A DNA stretch of 64,000 bases from Mangrovibacillus cuniculi. GTDB taxonomy: Bacteria; Bacillota; Bacilli; Bacillales; R1DC41. The number at the start of each line of letters is the position of its first letter. Within the stretch, counting starts at the first letter, position 1. The notes beneath the pieces are model-generated. The model was not told the origin of the DNA, ran no database searches, and was given only the letters and a program-made list of their open reading frames with translations. The translations under genes were made by a program, and so were the position numbers. Location: contig NZ_CP049742.1 in the NCBI RefSeq assembly GCF_015482585.1, forward strand, positions 1,260,501-1,324,500, in the 5' to 3' direction. Shown here in pieces: positions 1-8,175 of this stretch.

Positions 1-379
1 CTACTTGAAGATCATCTGCTTGTAAGACAACGTCTCCATTTTCTTGTGCTTCTGGAATAAAGTCTACTTGCATTTGAATCGTACTCGAAAATACAGGTAC
101 TTCTCCTTTAAGCTTCACAGCATCCTCTATTTCGATATCATATTCTATTTCTCCAACGGCCCAATCTTGAGAAGACAAGGTGTGATCAATTAGTTTATTT
201 AGATCTACTTTGTTCAACGAGATGTTAAATTGTGTTCCATTTACTTTTGCACTGCTTGGTGCAGAGATAAAATTGCTTTTTGTAGAAGTGGCACTAAAGA
301 ATAAGAATAGGATAGCTACCATATTTAAGGCGAGCAAAATCCAAAACGCAAAAGCCCACGGCGAACGCTTTTTATTCAT
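1..379 (-). CDS. ypmS: YpmS family protein (DUF2140), C-terminus cut by window edge
   Basis: Reading leftward from an ATG at 377-379 preceded by AGGAGGAAA, the frame stays open to base 1, giving about 126 residues of an incomplete protein. It starts MNKKRSPWAFAF and has one N-terminal membrane anchor (about residues 9-28), then a mainly beta-type extracytoplasmic part with the motif NKLIDHTL. This is the arrangement of YpmS/DUF2140 proteins, which are membrane-anchored and of unknown function. It lies 18 nt downstream of the ypmR stop, so the two are probably cotranscribed, as in B. subtilis. Function is not established. Confidence 0.75.
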   Translation of the reverse strand, partial: MNKKRSPWAFAFWILLALNMVAILFLFFSATSTKSNFISAPSSAKVNGTQFNISLNKVDLNKLIDHTLSSQDWAVGEIEYDIEIEDAVKLKGEVPVFSSTIQMQVDFIPEAQENGDVVLQADDLQV

Positions 380-397
380 CTTTTCCTCCTGTTGATA

Positions 398-1174
398 TTA
401 ATCTAGATGAGCAGACCACTCTTCATAAACCCTGTCTGCAATTGCTTGATACCCTATATTATTTGGATGAAAGTAGTCATCATAAAGTAAAGACATATCT
501 CCTGATTGAAATAAATCCGCTATAGGAACAAAGTGAACACCTGAATATTCACTGACCATTTTACTTGTAGTATGATTCCATAAATCCATTATTTGCTCTA
601 CTTCTTGTATGTTAGAAAACCATTGTAAGAATGGATTATATAATCCAATTACCATAATTGGTGCAGTTGGATTTTCTTCCCTTATTACCTTCAGTATAGC
701 ATTTATATTTTTCTTATATACTTCATTTGCTTCAACAAAAGGTTCCAAAGTCAAATTAAACATATTCCCACGAACGACAGACATGATATCATTTCCACCT
801 GTTGTTAATAAAATTAAATCAGCTCGAGATATCGCAACTCTTGATTCTTTCTGATTCACAATGTTTAACGTTTGATGAGACAAGTGGCCTCTAATTGCGA
901 AATTATCTATTTTTACATCTTTAATTTCAGGTTCTTTTACTAATTTTTCTTCAAAACGTCCTACGTAACCTCTTTTACTCTTACTATCACCTAAGCCCTC
1001 TGTCAGAGAATCTCCAAATCCTACAATCTGATAGTCTTTAGGGAAAAATTCTTCCTCTGGTGTCTTTTTCTCTTCGATGTTAAATTCCCTAACCAACGTT
1101 TCCACTGCTGAAGAAGGATTACATGATGAAAGAGTAAAAACAGCAAGAATAAAGAACAAAGTAACTCTTTTCAT
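398..1174 (-). CDS. ypmR: SGNH/GDSL-type lipoprotein esterase YpmR
   Basis: 258-residue lipoprotein. The N-terminus is a lipoprotein signal peptide with lipobox LSSC, Cys18 being the expected lipidated residue. An SGNH hydrolase domain follows: block I GFGDSLTEG (nucleophile Ser56), the GGND block near residue 127 and the C-terminal D-x-x-HPN block carrying the catalytic Asp and His. Such enzymes hydrolyse esters of lipids or cell-envelope polymers outside the membrane; the real substrate is unknown. ypmS follows 18 nt after the stop, matching the ypmR-ypmS pair of Bacillus. Confidence 0.85.
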   Translation of the reverse strand: MKRVTLFFILAVFTLSSCNPSSAVETLVREFNIEEKKTPEEEFFPKDYQIVGFGDSLTEGLGDSKSKRGYVGRFEEKLVKEPEIKDVKIDNFAIRGHLSHQTLNIVNQKESRVAISRADLILLTTGGNDIMSVVRGNMFNLTLEPFVEANEVYKKNINAILKVIREENPTAPIMVIGLYNPFLQWFSNIQEVEQIMDLWNHTTSKMVSEYSGVHFVPIADLFQSGDMSLLYDDYFHPNNIGYQAIADRVYEEWSAHLD

Positions 1175-1307
1175 GATGGATACTCCTCTTAAAATTTTTT
1201 CACTTCTAATGGTAAATCCTTATATTAGAAAAATGAAGAACTAGTTTTCATAATCATGGTTATTTTCGTACGTAAGTTTGTATTATAGCATCTCGGTTAA
1301 GTTTCCG

Positions 1308-2261
1308 CTAAGATTTAGATTTAAATTCCGACATAATCTGCGAAAGATAGGCATTTACGTCGATAGATGTCGCGATTCGATGAACGGGCCAAAATTCTTT
1401 ATCTGGCGTTTGTCTAAAATCTCCAAAAGTAGCTCCAAAAGAACAACCGCGTTGGGTACTCACTTTTACAGGAACCTTTGTATACTCTATTTTTGCATTT
1501 CTTTGGGTTGCCCATAATGCAACTAGGTCATGAATAGGACTACCTTCAATACCTGGGTTACTTTTACTATAAAATTCATAGTAATAATTAATCATCGGAG
1601 CGATTAATTGTCCAACAGGGTCATCTACCTTCACATAATAATCATCAAGTTCTTCTACAAATTCAGGTTTCAGAAGCGCTTTCATTGTCACATCTAAAGG
1701 TATGATATCAATTGGAATGGTACTTAATTCAAAGATGATATTTGCAGCTACAGGATCTGAGAACACATTCGCTTCCGCTACGGGTGTAATATTGCCTGGG
1801 ACATTAAAGGCTCCACCCATAATAATAATTCTCCCTACATTTCTCATAGTTTCTTCGTATAATAAATAAGACGTAGCTAGTGAAGTGAGTCTTCCTACTG
1901 ATACAATCGTTAAGTCCTTGCCATATTCATCCATGACTTCTTTCACCTTAAAAAAATTCTCTAAAACATAATCATTACCATCTTCAGCTGGTATAAATGG
2001 TCCTAGTCCCACTGGACCATGAATGTCAGGAAATACTTCTTGATCTATAGCAGTCATTGGTTGACTAGCCCCACCTATTAACGGTAACTCTACTTTTAAA
2101 ATGGAGGATAAAAATTGCGCATTTCGGATAGCTGTTCTTTTCGATACATTACCGTAATCAGCTACAATAGCCACGATCTCTACTTCTTCACTGTAATAGC
2201 CATATAATACTGTAATAACATCGTCTACTCCAAAATCACTAAAAAGTAACACCTTTGCCAT
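1308..2261 (-). CDS. Inosine-uridine nucleoside hydrolase family protein
   Basis: 317 residues, the usual length for the family that cleaves the N-glycosidic bond of ribonucleosides for base salvage. The N-terminal calcium-binding motif, normally DxDxxxDD, reads SDFGVDD (residues 8-14), so the first Asp is missing while Asp9 and the final Asp pair are kept. Family features that remain are the GGAFNVPGN block near residue 150, EANVFSDPVAA, and a C-terminal SPIHDLVA with the catalytic His and a metal Asp. It could be an active nucleosidase of altered specificity or a degenerate relative. The gene stands alone, with a terminator-type hairpin on its 5' side. Confidence 0.8.
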   Translation of the reverse strand: MAKVLLFSDFGVDDVITVLYGYYSEEVEIVAIVADYGNVSKRTAIRNAQFLSSILKVELPLIGGASQPMTAIDQEVFPDIHGPVGLGPFIPAEDGNDYVLENFFKVKEVMDEYGKDLTIVSVGRLTSLATSYLLYEETMRNVGRIIIMGGAFNVPGNITPVAEANVFSDPVAANIIFELSTIPIDIIPLDVTMKALLKPEFVEELDDYYVKVDDPVGQLIAPMINYYYEFYSKSNPGIEGSPIHDLVALWATQRNAKIEYTKVPVKVSTQRGCSFGATFGDFRQTPDKEFWPVHRIATSIDVNAYLSQIMSEFKSKS

Positions 2262-2390
2262 TCAAGACACCCCCATATTAAAGGTATGACGACTGGTGCA
2301 GCTTTCATGAGAGAATTATACAAATTATTAATTTGTATAATTTTACATATATAACCAAAATACTTGCTATTCTATTACCTATGGAAAGTA

Positions 2391-2440
2391 AAAAAGAGGT
2401 AGTCATCATACAGAATTAACTGTACATAACAACCTCTTTT
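2391..2440 (-). terminator. Terminator of the degV-family gene
   Basis: Outer arms AAAAGAGGT and ACCTCTTTTT enclose an inner hairpin TACAG/CTGTA. On the minus strand it starts 8 nt after the stop of the degV-family gene and ends in a U run. Confidence 0.7.
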
Positions 2441-2447
2441 CTTGAAT

Positions 2448-3293
2448 TTAGCTTTCCCAACGATACATAAATCCAATTGTTCCTGGCCCTGTATGTGTTG
2501 CGATTATTGGTGTGGTGTAACCCACATTCTCCACCTTAAACTGAAAATCTTCTTCAATTTTTTTCACTAAAGCTTCTACCAGTTCATCATTTCCCGCATG
2601 AACTAAGCCAACTTCTAGTAGTTTCTTTCCCTCCAGATCGGATTTCATTTCTTTAATTAGAGTTTTAACTACTTGAGAATAGCTGCGAACTTTTCCAATA
2701 GGGTTGTAAACACCACCAGATAAATCAGCAATCGGTTTAATGTTTAATAATGACCCTAGTAGAGCTTGTCCTTTTCCAATACGGCCACCTTTTACTAAGT
2801 TTTCTAACGTATCCACAACGACAAATAACCTTGTGTTCTCTCTAACTTTAGAAATTTCTGCCAATATTTCTTCTTTATTCTCTCCTGCTTTCACCATCTC
2901 AACAGCTTTTAATACTTGGAAACCTAACGCTCGGGAAATATACTTTGAATCAATAACTGTTACATTTGATTCCGTCATACCTGCTGCCGTTTCCGCGGAG
3001 TTAACCGTTCCACTCATACCGCCAGTCATATGTATAGAGATGATTTCAGACCCATCTGCACCCAAGCGATCGTAAACTTCTAAGAACTCTCCAACAGGTG
3101 GTTGGGATGTTTTTGGAAGTTCTTTAGCTTCTTTCATTTTAACTAAAAAGTCTTGAGGTGTAATGTCTAATCGATCTCTATATGTCTCACCATCAATGGT
3201 CAACGAAAGAGGAACAACGGTAACACCTAAACTTTCTAAAGTTGCAATATCCAAGTCAATTGTAGAATCTGTTACTATTTTTATAGTAGTCAA
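2448..3293 (-). CDS. DegV family fatty-acid-binding protein
   Basis: 281 residues with a TTG start supported by AAGGAAGTGA upstream. The protein shows the DegV pattern: TDSTIDL at the N-terminus, PLSLTIDGETYRD, SGTVNSAE and a C-terminal HTGPGTIGF. DegV-type proteins bind a fatty acid between two alpha/beta domains; FakB-type members present it to the kinase FakA, but no FakA gene is in view. The gene is flanked by terminators on both sides and is probably monocistronic. Family assignment is firm; the partner is not known. Confidence 0.9.
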   Translation of the reverse strand: MTTIKIVTDSTIDLDIATLESLGVTVVPLSLTIDGETYRDRLDITPQDFLVKMKEAKELPKTSQPPVGEFLEVYDRLGADGSEIISIHMTGGMSGTVNSAETAAGMTESNVTVIDSKYISRALGFQVLKAVEMVKAGENKEEILAEISKVRENTRLFVVVDTLENLVKGGRIGKGQALLGSLLNIKPIADLSGGVYNPIGKVRSYSQVVKTLIKEMKSDLEGKKLLEVGLVHAGNDELVEALVKKIEEDFQFKVENVGYTTPIIATHTGPGTIGFMYRWES

Positions 3294-3328
3294 CTAAATC
3301 ACTTCCTTATATTTATGTTCATTAAGTA

Positions 3329-3359
3329 AGACGCTCTCGAACAAAGGAAGAGAGCGTCC
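3329..3359 (-). terminator. Hairpin after the DUF2535 gene
   Basis: A perfect 9-bp stem (GACGCTCTC at 3330-3338 with GAGAGCGTC at 3350-3358) lies 18 nt downstream of the small minus-strand gene. The U tract is weak, so it may act as a terminator or only as a 3' stabiliser. Confidence 0.5.
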
Positions 3360-3376
3360 ATTCGATCTCTAGCTTA

Positions 3377-3628
3377 CTAGGCATTATTTTTTAACATTGA
3401 TTCTTCATAAATCAATACATAATCTTTCCATTTAATACGTTGTTTTAAATACGTGCGAAAAGATACTTCAGATATGGTTTGATTATCTTCATAGAGGTTC
3501 TTAAACAAACATTGAAGACGCAATTGAACGAAAAAGTACTTTGAGTGTTGCTCTGGTAACATCGGAATGTCTGTGACTTTGACTTTAGCTCCGTTTGACC
3601 GTTTAAACTCCACGCTCTTCGTCAACAA
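3377..3628 (-). CDS. ypmT: DUF2535 family protein (YpmT-like)
   Basis: Small soluble protein of about 83 residues beginning at a TTG (a second TTG follows directly), with GAGGAT about 10 nt upstream. It is rich in basic and aromatic residues and has no membrane segment or signal peptide. It resembles the DUF2535/YpmT proteins that occur near dfrA-thyA in Bacillus; their role is unknown. The exact start is uncertain because both candidates are TTG codons. Confidence 0.6.
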   Translation of the reverse strand: MLTKSVEFKRSNGAKVKVTDIPMLPEQHSKYFFVQLRLQCLFKNLYEDNQTISEVSFRTYLKQRIKWKDYVLIYEESMLKNNA

Positions 3629-3710
3629 AATATCAATCCTCTTTTTCTTTTATTATACCTTAATTATACAGGTATTGTCATGAAAGAGTACCAATTAATC
3701 TCCATATATA

Positions 3711-4448
3711 CTATATGCCACTAGTAGAAATTCTTTCCCATTCTTCTTTCATTTTTTCATGTAAGATGCTATTTAATTCTTTTTGGTCAAGAGAGATGAC
3801 TTCATCTCTTGTAATCTCTGGAAGTATAGAAATGGTAACTTGAGATGGTTTTATGGCAGGTTTTTGACGTTCGAAAATAGCAGCTGTACCACTTATTACT
3901 ATTGGCACAATAGGCACCTCTGCATCTTTAGCAATACGTACACTTCCTGATTTAAACTCTCCGATACCTTTTCCTAAACTTCTAGTACCTTCTGGAAATA
4001 CTAATAAAGAATGTCCATCTTTTAGCTGTTTTACACCTTGTTTAAGAGCAGCAACGGCTTGTCTACGGTTTTTTCGATCTACAAACAAGCATGACATTAC
4101 TTCCATCCAATCACGGATAAGTGGAACTTTTTTCACTTCCACTTTTGACATTAATCCGAATGGTTTTTCTACATAGCCGATTAATACAGGAATATCAAAA
4201 TTACCCTCATGATTACTTACTAATACTACAGGACCATTCGGTAATCCTGCTTTATTTATTACTTTTACACTGCTTCCAGTAGTATGTAAGAACGACCTAG
4301 CCCATTTTTTAGGGATTGTATGTATTTCTTGATCTTTTTCCACCGTTGAACGTTCACTTAAACTAACTTTTTGGGCTTTACGTAAAGATGGAATACTTAA
4401 AATTAAATACATACTTAAATAAACAAAACTCCAAATTAATCTTAACAT
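3711..4448 (-). CDS. 1-acyl-glycerol-3-phosphate acyltransferase family protein (YpkP/PlsC-like)
   Basis: 245 residues. An N-terminal membrane segment (residues 3-21) precedes an acyltransferase domain with the HX4D motif in SNHEGNFD (His80, Asp85) and the glycerol-phosphate-binding FPEGTRS block, plus VPIVPIVISG near the end. These are the hallmarks of PlsC-type enzymes that add the second acyl chain to lysophosphatidate at the membrane. It is the last gene of the operon with thyA and dfrA (10 nt after the dfrA stop), the position of ypkP in B. subtilis. Confidence 0.88.
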   Translation of the reverse strand: MLRLIWSFVYLSMYLILSIPSLRKAQKVSLSERSTVEKDQEIHTIPKKWARSFLHTTGSSVKVINKAGLPNGPVVLVSNHEGNFDIPVLIGYVEKPFGLMSKVEVKKVPLIRDWMEVMSCLFVDRKNRRQAVAALKQGVKQLKDGHSLLVFPEGTRSLGKGIGEFKSGSVRIAKDAEVPIVPIVISGTAAIFERQKPAIKPSQVTISILPEITRDEVISLDQKELNSILHEKMKEEWERISTSGI

Positions 4449-4458
4449 TATACTTTCT

Positions 4459-4950
4459 TTACTCCTTTTTCATCCGTTCATAAACATAAAATGTATGATC
4501 ATACTTATTTTTCTCATCACTTTGATGAAACTCTTGAAATACTACTTCCCATTCCTCTTCATTAACAAGTGGAAAAGTTGTATCTCCTTCAAAGGATGCA
4601 TGAATTTTGGTTTGATAGATTTTCTGTACGAAGGGAAGTGCATACGCATAAATTTGCCCTCCACCAATGATAAAAACTTCTTCTGATATCTTTTCATACT
4701 GTTTTATTTCCGTTATATCGTGAACAACTGAGACATCTTCGTCTCTGTCCCACTGCTGCCTAGTGATAATCGTATTCTTTCTATTTGGAAGAGGTTTACC
4801 TATGGAATCAAAGGTCTTTCTACCCATAATGACATGATGACCACCTGTCACTCGCTTAAAATAAGCTAAATCGTTTGGTAGATGCCACGGCATATCTCCA
4901 TCAAGACCAATAGTATTGTTTTCATCACAAGCATAAATAATAGATAACAT
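4459..4950 (-). CDS. dfrA: Dihydrofolate reductase
   Basis: 163 residues, full length. Reduces dihydrofolate to tetrahydrofolate with NADPH. Visible signatures are the N-terminal NNTIGLDGDMPWHLPNDL with the catalytic acid Asp27, the MGRKTFDSIG block, and the NADPH-binding IIGGGQIYA. The ATG at 4950 is preceded by AAGGGGGA. The gene starts 10 nt after thyA, which makes biochemical sense because thymidylate synthase turns methylene-tetrahydrofolate into dihydrofolate that this enzyme recycles. Confidence 0.97.
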   Translation of the reverse strand: MLSIIYACDENNTIGLDGDMPWHLPNDLAYFKRVTGGHHVIMGRKTFDSIGKPLPNRKNTIITRQQWDRDEDVSVVHDITEIKQYEKISEEVFIIGGGQIYAYALPFVQKIYQTKIHASFEGDTTFPLVNEEEWEVVFQEFHQSDEKNKYDHTFYVYERMKKE

Positions 4951-4960
4951 GTTATCCCCC

Positions 4961-5905
4961 TTAAACAGCCACAGGCGCTTTTATCGTTGGATGCGGATTA
5001 TAACCTTCTAATTGAAATTGAGTTACTTCTAAATCTGAAAACCCCTTCATTTCCCCACTAATTTGTAAAGATGGTAAAGGTCTCTCTTCTCGGCTCAACA
5101 TCTGATTCACTTGATCTAAATGGTTTACATAAATATGTGCATCCCCAATGGTATGAATAAATTCTCCAACCTCTAAATCTGTCATCTCTGCAATTATGTG
5201 GGTTAATAATGCGTAACTTGCAATATTAAACGGTATACCTAAAAAGACATCTCCACTGCGTTGATATAAATGACAAGACAATTTGCCTTCTGCAACATAA
5301 AATTGAAACATAGTATGACATGGCGGCAAAGCCATAGAAGGAATATCTTCAGGATTCCATGCAGACACAATTAATCTTCTAGAATCAGGATTATTCTTTA
5401 TTGCTTCTACAAGTTCTTTTAACTGATCGACCGTTTCTCCTGAACTAGTTTTCCATTCTCTCCATTGCTTCCCGTAAACGTTCCCTAAATCTCCAAATTT
5501 GGCAGCAAAGACATCATCTTGTAAGACATGGTTCCGGAAAATCTCTAATTGTTGTAGGTAGCGTTGCTTAAAAGAAGAGTCTTCTTCTGCTCTTATTCCA
5601 AAGTTGGTCATATCTGGCCCACTGTACACATCACTTTCGACCCAGTTTTTAAATGCCCACTCGTCCCAGATATGGTTGTTATGTTCTAATAGATAACGAA
5701 TATTTGTATCTCCTTTTATAAACCATAAAAGTTCTGAAGCGATTAACTTAAAAGGGACTCTTTTGGTGGTCAACAAAGGAAACCCTTCCGACAAATCAAA
5801 GCGCATTTGATGACCGAATATACTAATCGTGCCGACACATGTTCTGTCCTCTTTTTTTGTTCCTTCCGATAAGATCTTTTCACATAATTCGTGATAGACT
5901 TTCAT
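4961..5905 (-). CDS. thyA: Thymidylate synthase, long (L. casei) type
   Basis: 314 residues from the ATG at 5905, which follows AAGGAG at good distance; an upstream in-frame TTG at 5926 has the ribosome site inside it and is rejected. It methylates dUMP to dTMP. The active-site Cys is Cys196 in [10 protein letters not shown], and [10 protein letters not shown] carries the phosphate-binding arginines. Residues about 91-140 form an insert absent from the 264-residue enzymes of E. coli type and typical of the 316-residue L. casei type. It sits between a secreted protease gene (1 nt gap) and dfrA. Confidence 0.97.
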   Translation of the reverse strand: MKVYHELCEKILSEGTKKEDRTCVGTISIFGHQMRFDLSEGFPLLTTKRVPFKLIASELLWFIKGDTNIRYLLEHNNHIWDEWAFKNWVESDVYSGPDMTNFGIRAEEDSSFKQRYLQQLEIFRNHVLQDDVFAAKFGDLGNVYGKQWREWKTSSGETVDQLKELVEAIKNNPDSRRLIVSAWNPEDIPSMALPPCHTMFQFYVAEGKLSCHLYQRSGDVFLGIPFNIASYALLTHIIAEMTDLEVGEFIHTIGDAHIYVNHLDQVNQMLSREERPLPSLQISGEMKGFSDLEVTQFQLEGYNPHPTIKAPVAV

Positions 5906-5906
5906 G

Positions 5907-6608
5907 TTACCATTCTCCTTTATCAATAGTAGTTAGGTAGTCATACATTTTTGGTGCATGTTCTTTCAACTTCATTCTCCTATCTTCTGAATGGTAAAAA
6001 TAAGCAAAAGACTCTGCGAAAAACTCAGATTGATAATCTATAAAATATCGTTTATTAGGAAATAAAATACTAGCTTCGGATTTCCAACTCTCATATTGGG
6101 TAACATGATGCCAAGCAGAAGTAAATAGGTAATTATCCAGTGAATGGGCAAATTCATGTAATTCTAAATTTACCGAGCCATGTCCTTCTCCTTTGTCACT
6201 ATGCCCTACCTTAGCATATATTACTTTCCCCCCGCCAATTCCAGGTACGTCATCCCAAGTAGTTTCTGTATTCTCATATCCTCGAGGAGTCAGATTTTCT
6301 AAATGCGTTGTGGAAGGGAACTGAGTAAGCTTCCCTTGGAAAAAGTGAATACGAAGTCCTGCATTATAGGCATCTCTTAACACTCTAGCTGGTATTTTAT
6401 CTATCGTTTGTACCATTTGATTTACATCAGCACTATCAGCCTTCTCTACTGGTACATAGATCATTTGTTTGAGTGGCCAGTCTGACCGTAAGTTCATCTC
6501 ATGATAATAAATACTCTCATGTAAAATAAGACCTTTTGGATTGGTTCTTTCATGACCTGACATTAAAAATGTCCCAAGAAGTAATAAAACTAGTAATCTT
6601 TTATCCAT
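5907..6608 (-). CDS. Secreted anthrax-lethal-factor-type metalloendopeptidase
   Basis: 233 residues from the ATG at 6608, chosen because GGAGTG precedes it and it opens with a classic signal peptide (MDKR then a leucine run). The body carries a zinc-protease site H151-E-F-A-H155 and downstream FFAES with Glu199, the same spacing and context as the HEFGH and third-ligand Glu of anthrax lethal factor. Family members are therefore called lethal-factor-related endopeptidases, but in most bacilli they lack the receptor-binding and MEK-binding domains, as here. Expected to act outside the cell or at the wall. It heads the operon with thyA and dfrA; a TATAAT is seen at its 5' side. Substrate unknown. 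Confidence 0.78.
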   Translation of the reverse strand: MDKRLLVLLLLGTFLMSGHERTNPKGLILHESIYYHEMNLRSDWPLKQMIYVPVEKADSADVNQMVQTIDKIPARVLRDAYNAGLRIHFFQGKLTQFPSTTHLENLTPRGYENTETTWDDVPGIGGGKVIYAKVGHSDKGEGHGSVNLELHEFAHSLDNYLFTSAWHHVTQYESWKSEASILFPNKRYFIDYQSEFFAESFAYFYHSEDRRMKLKEHAPKMYDYLTTIDKGEW

Positions 6609-6698
6609 AAAAATCACTCCAGTCCTTCTTACTATTATAGAACATATAGAAGAGATACGGAATACGATATAGGAGGAAATCATTAGGGAGGATTGGAG

Positions 6699-6941
6699 AT
6701 GTTACAAAAAAATATCTTTCTTTTGTTCTTTCAATGGGTAAGTGAACAAAGAGTAATTTGGATTGATTTTGTGTTATTTAGTGTCATTTTCTCTTTACTG
6801 TTCCAGTCTTTATTCTCTAATTCGCTTCAAGTTTTATTGTTTGGACTGAGCTTATATCTTATTTGCAGCAGTTTTTATATGGTTTTCATGTTAGTGAAGT
6901 TTTTGTTAAAAAAGAGGAGAGCATCGAGACATCGTGTTTGA
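6699..6941 (+). CDS. Small hypothetical membrane protein
   Basis: 80 residues from the ATG at 6699, seven bases after GGGAGG; the TTG six bases earlier is too close to the ribosome site. It has two or three hydrophobic stretches (about residues 22-40 and 43-66) and ends in the basic tail KKRRASRHRV, suggesting a membrane protein with a cytoplasmic positive end. Divergent from the lethal-factor-type gene and followed by a shared terminator. Not recognised. Confidence 0.55.
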   Translation: MLQKNIFLLFFQWVSEQRVIWIDFVLFSVIFSLLFQSLFSNSLQVLLFGLSLYLICSSFYMVFMLVKFLLKKRRASRHRV

Positions 6942-7002
6942 AAATAAACAAAAGTAAGTACATTCCATGCAATCATGCTGTGTTTTTCTTTACTTAGACA
7001 AT

Positions 7003-7039
7003 AAAAAAGGTGCACTCTTTAGAAAAGTGCACTTTTTTC
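7003..7039. terminator. Bidirectional terminator between convergent genes
   Basis: Stem AAAAGTGCACT-type arms (GGTGCACT and AGTGCAC) with A run on one side and T run on the other. It serves the small plus-strand membrane gene and ypjP on the minus strand. Confidence 0.85.
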
Positions 7040-7045
7040 CATTTA

Positions 7046-7648
7046 TTAAACAATTGTGCTCCATTTAGGAGGTGTTTGCGTATCCCAATAAATAACACCT
7101 AAATCATGGTGTGTTTGGAAGTTGTCGCTTCTTGTATGATAATGGAAATTAAAATAGTATCCTTCTTGAGGTGGATGATCCCTTCTCACGTGGAAACGGA
7201 TAATATCCTCGTTCGTTTTTTCATTATAGATGTGAAACCATTTTTCTCCTAAACCGCCAGCTGGTTTTTCTGTAATAACTAATTGAGCTATTTCTTGTGG
7301 TGTAAATTCTTTGGCTGTTTCATCAATAGCGCGGTGTATCTGTGGTAAAATGACATCTGTAAATTCATTGGCAATAACAGGGCTAATTTTTTCGCCAAAT
7401 TTCACATGGGCTTGCTGTTCTGCTTTTTCCATAGCTAATGCAACAAAGTCATTATGTAGGTCTGTTTCTATTGATTCTATGTTTTCAATGGAAATGTCTA
7501 AGTCTTCAGCTAATGAGACCGGCTTTGTATTTTCCGTATCTTTGGCATTAACTGCATTCAAGTCTTCTAGTAAAGCAGATGGCGAGACTAAACCAAATGT
7601 AGCGATAGATATAGAAACAACTAAGGCTTTTTTCAACCAATGAAACAT
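7046..7648 (-). CDS. ypjP: YpjP-like exported protein
   Basis: 200 residues from the ATG at 7648, preceded by AGGAGG; the longer frame upstream lacks a ribosome site. N-terminal MFHWLKKALVV plus a hydrophobic stretch ending TFGLVSPSALL forms a signal peptide or anchor, as in YpjP of B. subtilis. The rest is soluble, with a C-terminal FHVRRDHPPQEGYYFNFHYH block rich in His and aromatic residues. Conserved in Bacillus next to thyA; function unknown. Confidence 0.8.
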   Translation of the reverse strand: MFHWLKKALVVSISIATFGLVSPSALLEDLNAVNAKDTENTKPVSLAEDLDISIENIESIETDLHNDFVALAMEKAEQQAHVKFGEKISPVIANEFTDVILPQIHRAIDETAKEFTPQEIAQLVITEKPAGGLGEKWFHIYNEKTNEDIIRFHVRRDHPPQEGYYFNFHYHTRSDNFQTHHDLGVIYWDTQTPPKWSTIV

Positions 7649-7819
7649 CTCGCAATCCTCCTCTACTCTCATTTCTATTAGTATACTATGAAGCTTGTAA
7701 ATTGTTAATAAGTAAGCGTTAACATTCATACTATTGTAATATTTCTTACCTAGATGAAAAGGTTTAATCAATCATGAGTGTGCATATACTAAGGTATCTA
7801 TAATTAGGAGGTCATACAT

Positions 7820-7888
7820 ATGATTTTAGTGGAGATTTTCTTGTTGGTAGTATTAGCTGGTGTAACAACTTTGTGTATTGTTGATTGA
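7820..7888 (+). CDS. Tiny membrane peptide (22 aa)
   Basis: ATG at 7820 lies eight bases after a full TAGGAGGT ribosome site and opens a 22-residue frame, MILVEIFLLVVLAGVTTLCI plus VD. It is almost entirely hydrophobic and would form one membrane helix. There is no gene on the opposite strand here, and the stop is followed after 36 nt by a foldback repeat and then a terminator, so a short transcript is plausible. Too short for family assignment. Confidence 0.5.
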   Translation: MILVEIFLLVVLAGVTTLCIVD

Positions 7889-7923
7889 TAAAACATGTTA
7901 AAGAGGAACGGACAAAATCCAAA

Positions 7924-8067
7924 AGTGACTGCACAGGGATTTCCGCTGCAGGGGGACGCTTTCCACGGGGCGGGTTGCTGAGCCTCCTCGTCGCGATAGT
8001 TCGCGCTCCTGTGGGGTCTCAGTAACCCACCTTTCCCGTAGGAGTCGCCCCCTTCCGCTCCAATCCC
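7924..8067. repeat. Foldback repeat A, copy 1
   Basis: GC-rich element in AT-rich surroundings with nested inverted arms: GGGAT 7936-7940 with ATCCC 8063-8067, GGGGGACG 7951-7958 with CGCCCCC 8046-8052, and GGGTTGCTGAG 7972-7982 with CTCAGTAACCC 8018-8028. A 7-bp direct repeat TTCCGCT occurs at 7941-7947 and 8053-8059. The same element recurs at 17331, 33673 and, inverted, at 52727. It begins 36 nt after the stop of the 22-residue ORF. No coding function is seen. Confidence 0.9.
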
Positions 8068-8130
8068 AAAATATTTATATTGGTGGGCATTAATTCTGCA
8101 ATTATGTATCACATTTTACAATTTAAGTAA

Positions 8131-8168
8131 GAAAAAGATGCATTCAAAAAGAATGCATCTTTTTCTTT
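8131..8168. terminator. Terminator between repeat A copy 1 and ypiP
   Basis: GATGCATTC and GAATGCATC form a perfect 9-bp stem with A5 loop, A-rich before and T-rich after, so it can stop transcripts from both strands. Confidence 0.85.
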
Positions 8169-8175
8169 GTATTCC

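Noticed and set aside
7804..8112. Minus-strand 102-residue open frame
   Set aside because: It runs through foldback repeat A and has no ribosome site; arises from the GC-rich repeat. The similar frame at 33636-33866 is rejected for the same reason.
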